Shown: positions 1-6,813 of the stretch, one piece after another
How the letters are laid out: each line of letters opens with the position of its first letter
Numbering within the stretch: the first letter of the stretch is position 1
NCBI GenBank assembly: GCA_949127685.1
Contig: CASBPW010000301.1
Location: forward strand, 1-10,111
Origin: Candidatus Sivonenia alaskensis PMM_0068
GTDB lineage: Bacteria > Cyanobacteriota > Cyanobacteriia > Gloeobacterales > PMM-0068
Direction: 5' to 3'
DNA: 10,111 bases
The notes under the pieces: model-generated
Told to the model about the DNA's origin: nothing
What the model saw: the letters and a program-made list of their open reading frames with translations, nothing else
Databases searched by the model: none
Translations under genes and position numbers: made by a program

Positions 1-147
1 ACAAGCACTATTTGGATCATGGGTTTGACTTTGCTTGACTTGGATACCGTGTGCAGTCGATGATACGCGAGTTTAACTGCAACTGAACTAGCAGAAGAAT
101 TCTGCATACTATTGAGCTGAAAGGGGGTGACGGCAGGGAAAGCTTCC

Positions 148-294
148 ATGTATCATCTCTATCCCAACAGCGGTTAGATTCGCTTCTACATCCGTAGTGC
201 GGAAGATGTGCCTGCGCTGCTTGAGCTTTTCTGGCTCAATTACACCCGTCTGGCCAAAGGTCGCCTCGCAGCGCTAAAAGAGACTGCAAACTAG
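148..294 (+). pseudogene. Possible decayed coding fragment (unrecognised)
   Basis: From the ATG at 148 the frame reads nine residues (MYHLYPNSG), meets a TAG at 175-177, then stays open for 38 codons to a TAG at 292-294. The second part looks protein-like (for example SAEDVPALLELFW and LAKGRLAALKETAN), with ordinary amino-acid composition. The same frame further left is also broken, by TGA at 118-120 and at 61-63. I read this as the remains of an inactivated gene, perhaps reaching to the left edge. I do not recognise the family. A stop-free run of 38 codons can arise by chance, so this is a weak call. The rest of 1-317 shows only a short hairpin (GCAGAA at 91-96, TTCTGC at 100-105). Confidence 0.2.
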
Positions 295-368
295 GGTATT
301 CATTAGGTAATATCAGTTTGGGGCAAATGAACTCGCCCTCAAACTGCATTCGCAATAGGTCTTCGCTT

Positions 369-1202
369 GTGATCCCTTTTACCAAATATCAAGGTCTCGG
401 CAACGATTTTGTCCTTATAGACAACCGTACGCAGCCTGAACCCATGCTTAGTTCTGAGCAAGCCCGTCAGGTTTGTGACCGAAACTTTGGGATCGGGGGC
501 GATGGAGTCATCTTCCTTTTGCCTTCCACCAGCCAACCCCACGCCATGCGGATTTTTAATAACGATGGTTCTGAGGCCCAGATGTGTGGCAATGGTATCC
601 GTTGTCTCGCCAAGTTCATGAGAGAGCTGAATATCCCGACAGAAGATGGCGGGTACTCCATCGAAACCAAGGCGGGATTAATTGTCCCGAGATTTGATGG
701 AGAGCAAGTAACCGTGGATATGGGGCTGCCTCGCCTCAGGGCTGAAGAAATTCCGACTACCTTGGTGCCCAAAGGGGGGAAAGTTCTGAATCTGCCTTTG
801 CCAGCACCTTGGAGCCGTTTTAATGTGACCTTGGTAAGTATGGGCAATCCCCATGCCGTAATTTTTGTAGATGACCTGAACGCTGTAGATCTAGTGAATT
901 GGGGTCCTGCTATTGAATCTCATCCAGCTTTCCCAGAGCGGACCAATGTGCATTTTGTGCAAGTACTCAATCCTACCCATCTCAAAGTAAAAGTCTGGGA
1001 ACGTGGAGCGGGGCCAACTTTAGCTTGTGGTACAGGGGCCTGTGCAATTTTAGTGGCAGCGGTATTGAACCAGAAAGCAGAAAAACGGGCAACGGTAGAA
1101 CTTCCTGGCGGCCCTTTAGAGATCGACTGGCATGACAATGATCATGTTTTCATGACGGGGCCTGCCCAAAAGGTTTTTGTCGGTCAGCTATCCGTCAGTT
1201 AG
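369..1202 (+). CDS. dapF: Diaminopimelate epimerase DapF
   Basis: DapF interconverts LL- and meso-diaminopimelate in the cytosol, the penultimate step to lysine and the source of the meso-DAP used in peptidoglycan. It is a PLP-independent racemase with two catalytic cysteines. Both are visible: Cys73 in MCGNGIRC and Cys220 in ACGTGACA (numbered from the GTG start). The family N-terminus KYQGLGNDF and the GNPHAVIFV segment are also present. I chose GTG at 369 because it gives 277 residues, the usual family length, begins just before the conserved PFTKYQGLGNDF, and places the first cysteine at 73 as in the well-studied enzymes. An ATG at 327, preceded by GGGG, would add 14 residues (NSPSNCIRNRSSL type) that do not look conserved. 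It remains possible. No gene lies close upstream. A weak -10-like TAATAT sits at 308-313. The function is secure and the start is less so. Confidence 0.96.
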   Translation: MIPFTKYQGLGNDFVLIDNRTQPEPMLSSEQARQVCDRNFGIGGDGVIFLLPSTSQPHAMRIFNNDGSEAQMCGNGIRCLAKFMRELNIPTEDGGYSIETKAGLIVPRFDGEQVTVDMGLPRLRAEEIPTTLVPKGGKVLNLPLPAPWSRFNVTLVSMGNPHAVIFVDDLNAVDLVNWGPAIESHPAFPERTNVHFVQVLNPTHLKVKVWERGAGPTLACGTGACAILVAAVLNQKAEKRATVELPGGPLEIDWHDNDHVFMTGPAQKVFVGQLSVS

Positions 1203-1216
1203 CTATCCAGCTCTGG

Positions 1217-1296
1217 TATTATAGAGAGCCGCTTAGTTCAAGCATGTATCCTTGCCCTCTGCCTTTGCGAGGGCCACAGACCATAAGGAGTCTCTA
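1217..1296 (+). promoter_or_regulatory. Structured rpsF leader with -10-like box and SD
   Basis: A -10-like TATTAT lies at 1217-1222, without a good -35. Downstream, TAGAGA (1222-1227) can pair with TCTCTA (1291-1296), right up to the rpsF ATG. Inside this closing stem are two hairpins: GCTT/AAGC (1231-1234 with 1240-1243), and a strong one of GCCCTC with GAGGGC (1254-1259 with 1269-1274) that can extend by two GC pairs past a bulged T. The Shine-Dalgarno AAGGAG (1285-1290) sits just inside the closing stem, six bases before the start. A CCG triplet occurs at 1229-1231. Bacterial S6 operons are known to carry autoregulatory leaders bound by the S6:S18 complex. That this leader is one of them is inference; the pairings are by eye. 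Confidence 0.4.
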
Positions 1297-1632
1297 ATGT
1301 CCATTGTTGCTCGTCGTTACGAAACCCTATTCATTTTGAATTCAGAACTTGTAGAAGAAGCGCTGACTACCGCTGTTGCTGCCTACACAGACCTCTTGAC
1401 CAACAGGGGTGCTGAAAATGTTGTAACCAATATTCGGGGCAAACGCCGCCTGGCCTACGAACTCAAAAACCTGAAAGAAGGCGTCTATGTACAGCTAAAC
1501 TACAATGCTGATACGGCGACGAAAGCAGAATTGGAGCGAGCCCTTAAACTAGATGAAAAAGTTCTCCGGTTCCTTACTGTGCTGGACGAAAATGAATTTA
1601 TTCCTGAAGTCAAGGAGCCCGTGGAAGCATGA
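1297..1632 (+). CDS. rpsF: 30S ribosomal protein S6
   Basis: S6 binds the central domain of 16S rRNA together with S18 in the 30S platform. The 111-residue product begins MSIVARRYETLFIL, typical of S6, and carries the conserved NIRGKRRLAYELKN segment followed by GVYVQLNYNAD and the helix-strand ending EKVLRFLTVLDE, with a short acidic tail. Length matches bacterial S6. The start at 1297 is supported by AAGGAG at 1285-1290 with six-base spacing; the frame is open further upstream but that part lies in the leader hairpin and is not S6-like. Its stop (TGA 1630-1632) overlaps the next gene's ATG at 1629 as ATGA, so the two are probably translated together. No rpsR (S18) gene follows, unlike the common rpsF-ssb-rpsR order of many bacteria. 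Confidence 0.96.
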   Translation: MSIVARRYETLFILNSELVEEALTTAVAAYTDLLTNRGAENVVTNIRGKRRLAYELKNLKEGVYVQLNYNADTATKAELERALKLDEKVLRFLTVLDENEFIPEVKEPVEA

Positions 1633-2111
1633 ACGCAATTGCCATCCTAGGAGAGGTCGTTGGTGATCCAGAATTACGAGAAACCCCCGATGGATTGGCC
1701 ATAGCCAAATTTCCCCTCCGTTTTGCCGCTGCCCGTCCTGAAGAAGCCCCCTATCAAGTGAGTGTGGTCGTTTTTGGTCGGGTGGCTCGTCCTGGAGAAA
1801 CAACCCGCAATCTGGCCCAAGAAGTTGCCCAGCAATTCCATCAAGGCGATACAGTCGTGGTGGAAGGGCAGTTGCGTATGAATACCATTGAGCGAGATGG
1901 TTACAAAGAAAAACGGGCAGAAATACAAGCGCGTAAAGTTGTATCCGTAAGTGCTGGGGCTAGTTTGAATACAGAGTTCTCTGTGCAAGAGCCTGCTCCT
2001 TCTTCCCCTCCACCCAAAGCTGCCTCTAAACCTGCGGCAGAACGTCGTGCTGCCCCTGCTAAACCTCCGGTGAATCTTCCTTCTCTGGAAGAGGATGAAC
2101 TTCCTTTTTAG
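1629..2111 (+). CDS. ssb: Single-stranded DNA-binding protein SSB
   Basis: SSB coats single-stranded DNA during replication, recombination and repair, and recruits partner proteins through its C-terminal tip. The 160-residue product has an N-terminal OB-fold part (about residues 1-110: an ILGEVVGDPELRETPDG opening, then NLAQEVAQQFHQGDTVVVEG and RMNTIERDGYKEKRAEI). A Pro/Ala/Ser/Lys-rich flexible linker (about 117-150) follows, then the acidic tip EEDELPF, equivalent to the DDDIPF-type tip of other bacterial SSBs. Relative to my memory of shorter cyanobacterial SSBs, a loop RVARPGETTR seems inserted before NLAQE; an alignment would decide. The start ATG overlaps the rpsF stop, and AAGGAG at 1612-1617 inside rpsF could serve as its ribosome-binding site. 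It is a bacterial-type SSB, though a paralogue elsewhere in the genome cannot be excluded. Confidence 0.9.
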   Translation: MNAIAILGEVVGDPELRETPDGLAIAKFPLRFAAARPEEAPYQVSVVVFGRVARPGETTRNLAQEVAQQFHQGDTVVVEGQLRMNTIERDGYKEKRAEIQARKVVSVSAGASLNTEFSVQEPAPSSPPPKAASKPAAERRAAPAKPPVNLPSLEEDELPF

Positions 2112-2119
2112 GATTCCTT

Positions 2120-2147
2120 AAGCTGAATTCCAAGATGAGCAGCTTTT
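2120..2147 (+). terminator. Weak Rho-independent terminator candidate after ssb
   Basis: AAGCTG (2120-2125) and CAGCTT (2140-2145) form a perfect six-base inverted repeat around a 14-base loop, ending in a short TTTT (2144-2147). The site is nine bases past the ssb stop, a suitable place to end the rpsF-ssb transcript. The stem is short, has only three G-C pairs and the T tract is minimal, so it may be inefficient or coincidental. Confidence 0.3.
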
Positions 2148-2483
2148 CCTATCAAATAATTAGCGAAACCCGCGCAGGTGACACGTATGAATTTGACGTT
2201 TGTAAATGTTATATGTTCATGATTGAGTGAGCTGAATTAAGACTTTCCAGTTGAATTGCTCAAAGCAGAACCACTGAATGAGAACTCTTCTTATAATGAG
2301 AATTGCTGTGCTCAACGGATCTCAATAGACCGAGAACCGCTATATTGCCTGAATCATGCAGTTTTACTCTGCAAATCGGGGCAAGTTCACAAATTTAAGG
2401 CTTTGAACTTCCTAAGTCACCATAAAATGTTCATAGTGAAGAGTTCCATGCCAGTTAAGCGAACTAGCTCTCATGACCTCGGT

Positions 2484-2502
2484 TTTAATTATTCCTTAAC
2501 TC
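2484..2502 (+). promoter_or_regulatory. Pho-box-like direct repeat upstream of ppk1
   Basis: TTTAATTA (2484-2491) and CTTAACTC (2495-2502) are two 8-base units separated by 3 bases. The first fits the cyanobacterial Pho-box unit (pyrimidine-TTAA-pyrimidine-pyrimidine-A/T) at all eight positions and the second at seven. The 11-base period is that expected for SphR/PhoB-type tandem binding. A third partial match, GTTAAATG at 2528-2535, is in phase (33 bases further). A -10-like TAGACT lies at 2511-2516, and the ppk1 start is 50 bases downstream. The region is AT-rich, so chance matches are possible. Phosphate control of ppk1 is an inference. Confidence 0.4.
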
Positions 2503-2552
2503 TAGCTGAGTAGACTGATTGCAAACTGTTAAATGTACCTATTTCCTGCATA

Positions 2553-4700
2553 ATGCCGATGTCTGAGACTAAGAAGGCTGCCGTAGTTATTGATTTGAAT
2601 GACCCACAGTATTATTTCAACCGTGAATTTAGTTGGTTGGAGTTCAATGGTCGGGTGTTGCACGAAGCGATCGACCCTCGCACTCCCTTACTTGAGCGGG
2701 TGAAATTTGTTGCCATCTTTAGTTCTAACCTCGATGAGTTTTTCATGGTACGTGTTGCCAGCCTGCAACGACAGGTAGAAGCACAGGTGGCAACATTGAC
2801 TCCTGATGGACGGACACCGCAGCAGCAATTGGATCAGATCAGCCAGCGGCTTCATCCAATGGTGGCCCAGTTGCAGGAGTTGCTTGAAACTGAATTGCTT
2901 CCCCAGTTGGCGGCTGAGGGCGTTCATGTGTTGAAATACGCTCAGCTTAATCAAGCACAGCGCCACTATATGAAGCAATATTTTGAGGACCGGATATTTC
3001 CGATTCTGACCCCTCTGGCAGTCGATCCCTCTCATCCCTTTCCGGTTATGTCCAATCTGAGTCTAAATCTAGCCATTGTGCTGAAGGACCCAGAAACAGG
3101 GGAAGCAGGGTTTGCCAGAGTCAAAGTGCCAGACAGCCTGCCCCGTCTTGTACCGTTGCCACCTGAGGTTCATCCCCATAGTAAGCGCCCCGTTGTTTGG
3201 GCAGGTGTTTCGTTGGAGCAGGTGATTGCTGACAATCTGGATGCTCTCTTCCCAGGGATGATTATTCAGGAACGCCATCTTTTCCGGGTCACTCGTGACG
3301 CGGATTTGGCGGTGCAAGAGGAAGAAGCAGAGGATTTGGCTGAGGCGATCGCGCAGGAACTTAGTAGACGCCGCTTTGGTGGATCGGTTGTGCGATTCCA
3401 ATTTGCCCCAACCATGTCAGAGCTTGTCAAGCAAACCTTGATGAAGGGGATGGGCATAGACCCCAACGACCTCTATGTGACACAGGGTTGGCTGGGAATG
3501 CGAGATTTGATGTCATTCATGTCATTGCCCCTACCCCACCTTAAAGACAAACCCTGGACTCCGGTTGTACCCAAAAGATTGCAGCATTTAAGCGAAGCCA
3601 TGACGGTCGGGGAGGACACAGGAGAAGACATTTTCTACGTGATTCGTAAGGGTGATCTGCTGATGCATCATCCTTATGAGTCATTCACGGCATCAGTTGA
3701 ACATTTCATTGCCCATGCCGCACAAGATTTGGATGTGCAAGCGATTAAATTGACGCTCTACCGGACTTCTAGCGACTCTCCCATCATTAAGTCGCTAATT
3801 TCCGCTGCCCAGAATGGCAAGCAGGTGGTTGCCCTGGTGGAAATCAAAGCCCGATTTGATGAAGCCAGTAATATTAATTGGGCACGAGCATTAGAAGAAG
3901 CAGGGGTGCATGTTGTCTATGGGGTCATGGGGTTGAAGACACACACTAAAGTGTTGTTAGTCGTCAGACAGGAGGGGGATGACATTCGCCGCTATGTTCA
4001 TATTGGTACGGGCAATTACAACGCCAAAACCGCAAGAATTTATACCGACTTGGGGTTGCTCAGTTGCCGGGAAGAATTGGGGGCTGACCTGACGGATTTA
4101 TTCAATTACCTGACAGGCTTTTCCAAACAAAAATCCTTCCGCAAGTTGCTGGTGGCTCCAGTTACCTTGCGTGATCGCATGGTATCCCTGATTCGTCGCG
4201 AAATCGAACATTGTAAAGACGGCAAACCTGGTCGCATCATTGCCAAGATGAATGCCCTAATTGACCCCGGTATTATCAAAACTCTATATGAAGCATCCCA
4301 GGCAGGGGTAGAAATTGATTTGATTATTCGAGGAATGTGTTGCCTGCTTCCTGGAATTCCAGGGGTTAGTGAAAACATTCGCATCATCAGCATCGTGGGG
4401 CGTTACCTGGAACACTCCCGCATCTTCTATTTCCACAACAATGGACAAGAAGAAGTATTCATCGGCAGTGCGGACTGGATGGAGCGTAACCTCGATCGTC
4501 GGGTAGAAGCGGTTACACCCGTCGAAGATCCAGCTTGCGCTAAAGAGTTGAAGGAAATTCTTGACACCTTGTTACAGGATAATCGTCAGGCATGGGATCT
4601 GCAATCGGATGGTTCCTACATCCAGCGCCGCCGAGGACAAGATGAGCCAGAATACAGCGCCCAAAACCTTCTAATGGACCGTTACTCGAAATTCAGTTGA
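2553..4700 (+). CDS. ppk1: Polyphosphate kinase 1
   Basis: PPK1 reversibly transfers the terminal phosphate of ATP to growing inorganic polyphosphate chains, a store of phosphate and energy. The 715-residue length is normal. All four domains can be followed: N-terminal (YFNREFSWLEFNGRVLHEA, residues 21-39; SSNLDEFFMVR near 57-67), head (about 125-340) and the two phospholipase-D-like C domains. His464 in LKTHTK corresponds to the autophosphorylated histidine and His621 in YLEHSRIFYF to the second conserved one. Their spacing of 157 equals that of E. coli H435 and H592. Arg404 (LYRTS) and Arg434 (IKARFDE) match the Mg-binding arginines at the same offset. HIGTGNYN and SADWMERNLDRRVE are also intact, so it should be active. 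ATG at 2553 was chosen, with another in-frame ATG at 2559; neither has a clear Shine-Dalgarno. It stands alone, possibly under phosphate control. Confidence 0.97.
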   Translation: MPMSETKKAAVVIDLNDPQYYFNREFSWLEFNGRVLHEAIDPRTPLLERVKFVAIFSSNLDEFFMVRVASLQRQVEAQVATLTPDGRTPQQQLDQISQRLHPMVAQLQELLETELLPQLAAEGVHVLKYAQLNQAQRHYMKQYFEDRIFPILTPLAVDPSHPFPVMSNLSLNLAIVLKDPETGEAGFARVKVPDSLPRLVPLPPEVHPHSKRPVVWAGVSLEQVIADNLDALFPGMIIQERHLFRVTRDADLAVQEEEAEDLAEAIAQELSRRRFGGSVVRFQFAPTMSELVKQTLMKGMGIDPNDLYVTQGWLGMRDLMSFMSLPLPHLKDKPWTPVVPKRLQHLSEAMTVGEDTGEDIFYVIRKGDLLMHHPYESFTASVEHFIAHAAQDLDVQAIKLTLYRTSSDSPIIKSLISAAQNGKQVVALVEIKARFDEASNINWARALEEAGVHVVYGVMGLKTHTKVLLVVRQEGDDIRRYVHIGTGNYNAKTARIYTDLGLLSCREELGADLTDLFNYLTGFSKQKSFRKLLVAPVTLRDRMVSLIRREIEHCKDGKPGRIIAKMNALIDPGIIKTLYEASQAGVEIDLIIRGMCCLLPGIPGVSENIRIISIVGRYLEHSRIFYFHNNGQEEVFIGSADWMERNLDRRVEAVTPVEDPACAKELKEILDTLLQDNRQAWDLQSDGSYIQRRRGQDEPEYSAQNLLMDRYSKFS
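3345..3352. repeat. HIP1 octamer palindrome GCGATCGC
   Basis: A perfect copy of the Highly Iterated Palindrome common in cyanobacterial genomes lies inside ppk1. Partial copies (GCGATCG) occur at 2667, 9285 and 9978. One perfect site in 10 kb is modest for a cyanobacterium, but supports the lineage. Confidence 0.7.
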
Positions 4701-4740
4701 AGTGTTTTGACCAACCCATTTAATGAGGTCCAATAGAGTT

Positions 4741-4865
4741 ATGCGAATCGATAAACTTTCTCCAAAGCAGCGTTGTACTTATTAAATCCAGATGTTGAGA
4801 ATGTCGAAAAACAAGGGTTGATTGCTACGCTAGAGGGCGATCCCAAAGCGCGAAGCCATGGCTGA
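4741..4865 (+). pseudogene. Possible frameshifted small coding remnant
   Basis: An ATG at 4741 opens MRIDKLSPK and then runs into TAA at 4783. A one-base change of frame near 4762-4764 would instead give a protein-like stretch, KAALYLLNPDVENVEKQGLI followed by ATLEGDPKARSHG, ending at TGA 4863-4865. That stop overlaps the start of the following radical SAM gene (ATG 4858) by eight bases, an arrangement usual for coupled genes. I do not recognise the family. It could be the remnant of a small gene, a truncated end of a lost upstream gene, or chance. The second frame alone could also start at TTG 4773 and encode 30 residues. Confidence 0.22.
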
Positions 4866-6240
4866 CCTTGTTCTGATTTACCCCTATGTCCACCGGGAAA
4901 ACCCTCGTCGCAATCTCTGGCTCTTTCCCCCCTTGGGACAAGGCTTCATCGCAAGCTATCTCCAAAGTAAGGGCTTCAGCGTCCGCCTTTTGGACTGCAC
5001 CTTCAAGGGAACCGATTGGGCTGTGGAAGAGGCTATGCGGGAAAATCCAAAAGCGATTGGCGTCTATTGCATGGTGACCATGCGAGAAGATGCGGAATAT
5101 ATAGGCCACCAATTGCGCGCAAAACTGGGAAATGCCGTTCCCTTAATCGCTGGAGGCCCCATGCCTTCCGGCAACCCCAAACTTTTCTTGCCGCTCTTTG
5201 ATTCCGTGATGCAAGGAGAAGGAGAACAGGTCTGGGAAAAACTTCTAGCGCGTCTCCAAGCCAACCAACCCTACAACAACCTAGAAAGCCTATGCTACAA
5301 AGACGAACAGGGAAAAATAGTTCAAAATCCCCGTCTGCCCCTCATGCCCAAGGATCTCCTGGAACAGGTTCCGATGCCGGACCGGAGTCAATTTGACCAT
5401 CAGGGCTATCTGCCCTATTGGGAAAAGCACTTTGGCTATAAACAAACTACCGTATTCACGGCAAGGGGCTGCCCCTATGGCTGTGAATACTGTGACCAGC
5501 CTATCTTTGGGGCGACCTATCGGGAGCATACGGTAGAACAAGTAATGACGGATATTGAGCAGGCGCTGGCCGATGGCTACAACCGCATCTGGTTCGCCGA
5601 CGACATTTTCATGCTTAATTGGCAGCGCTCTTTGAAAATCTGTGACGAAATTTTAGCCCGGGGTCTGAAATTCAAGTGGGATTGTTTAGGCCGGGTGGAT
5701 GTCAATCCTAAAGTGTTTACCAAGATGGCAGAGGCGGGCTGTGACCGGATCTTCTTTGGGGTGGAATCTGGTTCGATGCGCGTCCTCAAGCAGATGGGCA
5801 AAAAATTCACCCCAGAAAAAGTCCATCAAGCCATCCATGCCGCGCAACAGGTAGGCATCAAACCGGCAGCCTTTTTCCAAATCGGCTATCCCGGAGAAAC
5901 CACTTCAGAAATGCTGGATACCCTCCGTTTTATTCCGACCCTGCCGTTGGACTACTTAAGTTTTACCATTACCTATCCTCTGCCAGGAACCGCCCTCTTT
6001 GACCGCGTGGTAGCGGAAGGTAAGCTCACGGAAGCGGAAGCGGATGAACGGCCAGAATGGAAGCGGGCTGGGCATAATGTCCTGACCTATAAAGCAGACC
6101 ATTCACAAGTAAAACTGCGCACCGCCATCTATGCCGGTCGAGCCCGTTTCTTGGCGGAGAAACATCTAGGGGTAGTAGGGAAAACCCTGGGGCCCTTAAT
6201 AACCCAAGCCGCAACAGTAACGCTCCAGCGCCTCTCTTAG
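4858..6240 (+). CDS. B12-binding radical SAM protein, BchE-like
   Basis: The 460-residue protein has an N-terminal cobalamin-binding-like Rossmann region (about residues 3-135, with FPPLGQGFIASYLQSKG and IAGGPMPSGNPKLF). A radical SAM core follows (about 195-400). The [4Fe-4S] ligands are Cys205, Cys209 and Cys212 in RGCPYGCEYCDQP. Other core motifs are WFADDIFM (245-252), FFGVESGS (299-306) and GYPGET (343-348). Related proteins are often labelled Mg-protoporphyrin monomethyl ester cyclase because of resemblance to BchE, but the group includes methyltransferases and other enzymes, and nothing here fixes the substrate. No His of the classic DxHxxG cobalamin motif is seen, as is usual in this group. 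The C-terminal 60 residues are probably an extra helical domain. There is no good Shine-Dalgarno at ATG 4858. The exported TPR gene follows 75 bases later and may share its transcript. Confidence 0.88.
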   Translation: MADLVLIYPYVHRENPRRNLWLFPPLGQGFIASYLQSKGFSVRLLDCTFKGTDWAVEEAMRENPKAIGVYCMVTMREDAEYIGHQLRAKLGNAVPLIAGGPMPSGNPKLFLPLFDSVMQGEGEQVWEKLLARLQANQPYNNLESLCYKDEQGKIVQNPRLPLMPKDLLEQVPMPDRSQFDHQGYLPYWEKHFGYKQTTVFTARGCPYGCEYCDQPIFGATYREHTVEQVMTDIEQALADGYNRIWFADDIFMLNWQRSLKICDEILARGLKFKWDCLGRVDVNPKVFTKMAEAGCDRIFFGVESGSMRVLKQMGKKFTPEKVHQAIHAAQQVGIKPAAFFQIGYPGETTSEMLDTLRFIPTLPLDYLSFTITYPLPGTALFDRVVAEGKLTEAEADERPEWKRAGHNVLTYKADHSQVKLRTAIYAGRARFLAEKHLGVVGKTLGPLITQAATVTLQRLS

Positions 6241-6315
6241 ATCTATAGTGGGTGCTAGGAGGCACTAGATGTAGGAACAGATAGTTACTCTAACAGCGTC
6301 TAGGAGTTATGGCCT

Positions 6316-6813
6316 GTGAGCAGTAATCGTATGAAATTTTTTCAACAAGAGCTCATGACTGCTGGGGCCGCAGGCAGTATAGCCCTAATTGGCGTGATTA
6401 GCCTGTCTCCGCCGGCATGGGCAGACCGGATTACCAACATGATTCGCGAAGCGAATACACTCGCCGACAACGGCTATATGTCATCGGCTATCAACACCTA
6501 TCGGTCAGCGGCCAAACTCGACCGCGAGAAGAAGCTCGGCCAGCAGAATCCTTCGCTTTACTACAATCTGGGCCTTTTAATGGCACAAGAAGGGAAGAAA
6601 GCAGAAGCCCGAGATGCTTTTCGCCAAGCGTTGGCTATCAAACCAAACCATTTCAAAGCTCTATACAATCTCGCTCTGATTCTGGATGACTTGGGAGAAA
6701 AAGATAAAGCGCGGGAAGCTTTCGCGAAGACCTTAGGTATGGCCTCCGGAAACGCTCCTATGGCTCAAGAAATTCTCCAAACCATGGATGAACGCAATCT
6801 AACCAGGAAATAA
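6316..6813 (+). CDS. Exported tetratricopeptide-repeat protein
   Basis: The 165-residue protein begins with a Sec signal peptide: basic start, a hydrophobic stretch (about 15-31, GAAGSIALIGVISLS) and a likely cleavage site after AWA (residue 36). The mature part has two clear TPR units at about 78-111 (NPSLYYNLGLLMAQEGKKAE) and 112-145 (NHFKALYNLALILDDLGEKD), and a weaker one at about 39-73 (TLADNGYMSSAINTYRSAAKL). It should act as a protein-binding adaptor in the periplasm or thylakoid lumen; the partner is unknown. The GTG start at 6316 is favoured by AGGAG at 6302-6306, nine bases away; ATG 6331 would give a shorter leader and weaker spacing. It lies 75 bases behind the radical SAM gene. 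Its last 15 bases overlap the convergent phosphoesterase gene. Confidence 0.85.
   Translation: MSSNRMKFFQQELMTAGAAGSIALIGVISLSPPAWADRITNMIREANTLADNGYMSSAINTYRSAAKLDREKKLGQQNPSLYYNLGLLMAQEGKKAEARDAFRQALAIKPNHFKALYNLALILDDLGEKDKAREAFAKTLGMASGNAPMAQEILQTMDERNLTRK

Larger units (their letters stand above)
2112..2552. other. 441-base intergenic region between ssb and ppk1
   Basis: I see no convincing gene here. It holds a weak terminator candidate at its left end (2120-2147), a TATAAT at 2292-2297 without a matching -35, and a Pho-box-like repeat at 2484-2502 near ppk1. An 85-codon open frame starting from TTG at 2256 has no ribosome-binding site and an unconvincing composition. The length suggests that ppk1 has its own promoter. 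Confidence 0.6.

Noticed and set aside
1..149. Open frame on the - strand from ATG at 149 running off the left edge
   Set aside because: It is Ser-rich and unrecognised, about 49 codons, with no good ribosome-binding site. It cannot be separated from chance.
2256..2513. 85-codon open frame in the ssb-ppk1 gap
   Set aside because: It begins with TTG without a ribosome-binding site, has no recognisable motif, and its end overlaps the Pho-box-like repeat. It is probably a chance frame.
4707..4733. Inverted repeat TTGACC / GGTCCAA after ppk1
   Set aside because: The stem needs a bulge, has a 14-base loop and no T tract, so it is too weak to call a terminator.
6241..6270. Inverted repeat TAGTG / CACTA with inner GTGC / GCAC after the radical SAM gene
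   Set aside because: The stems are short and compete with each other, with no T tract. Not enough to call a terminator or regulatory element.
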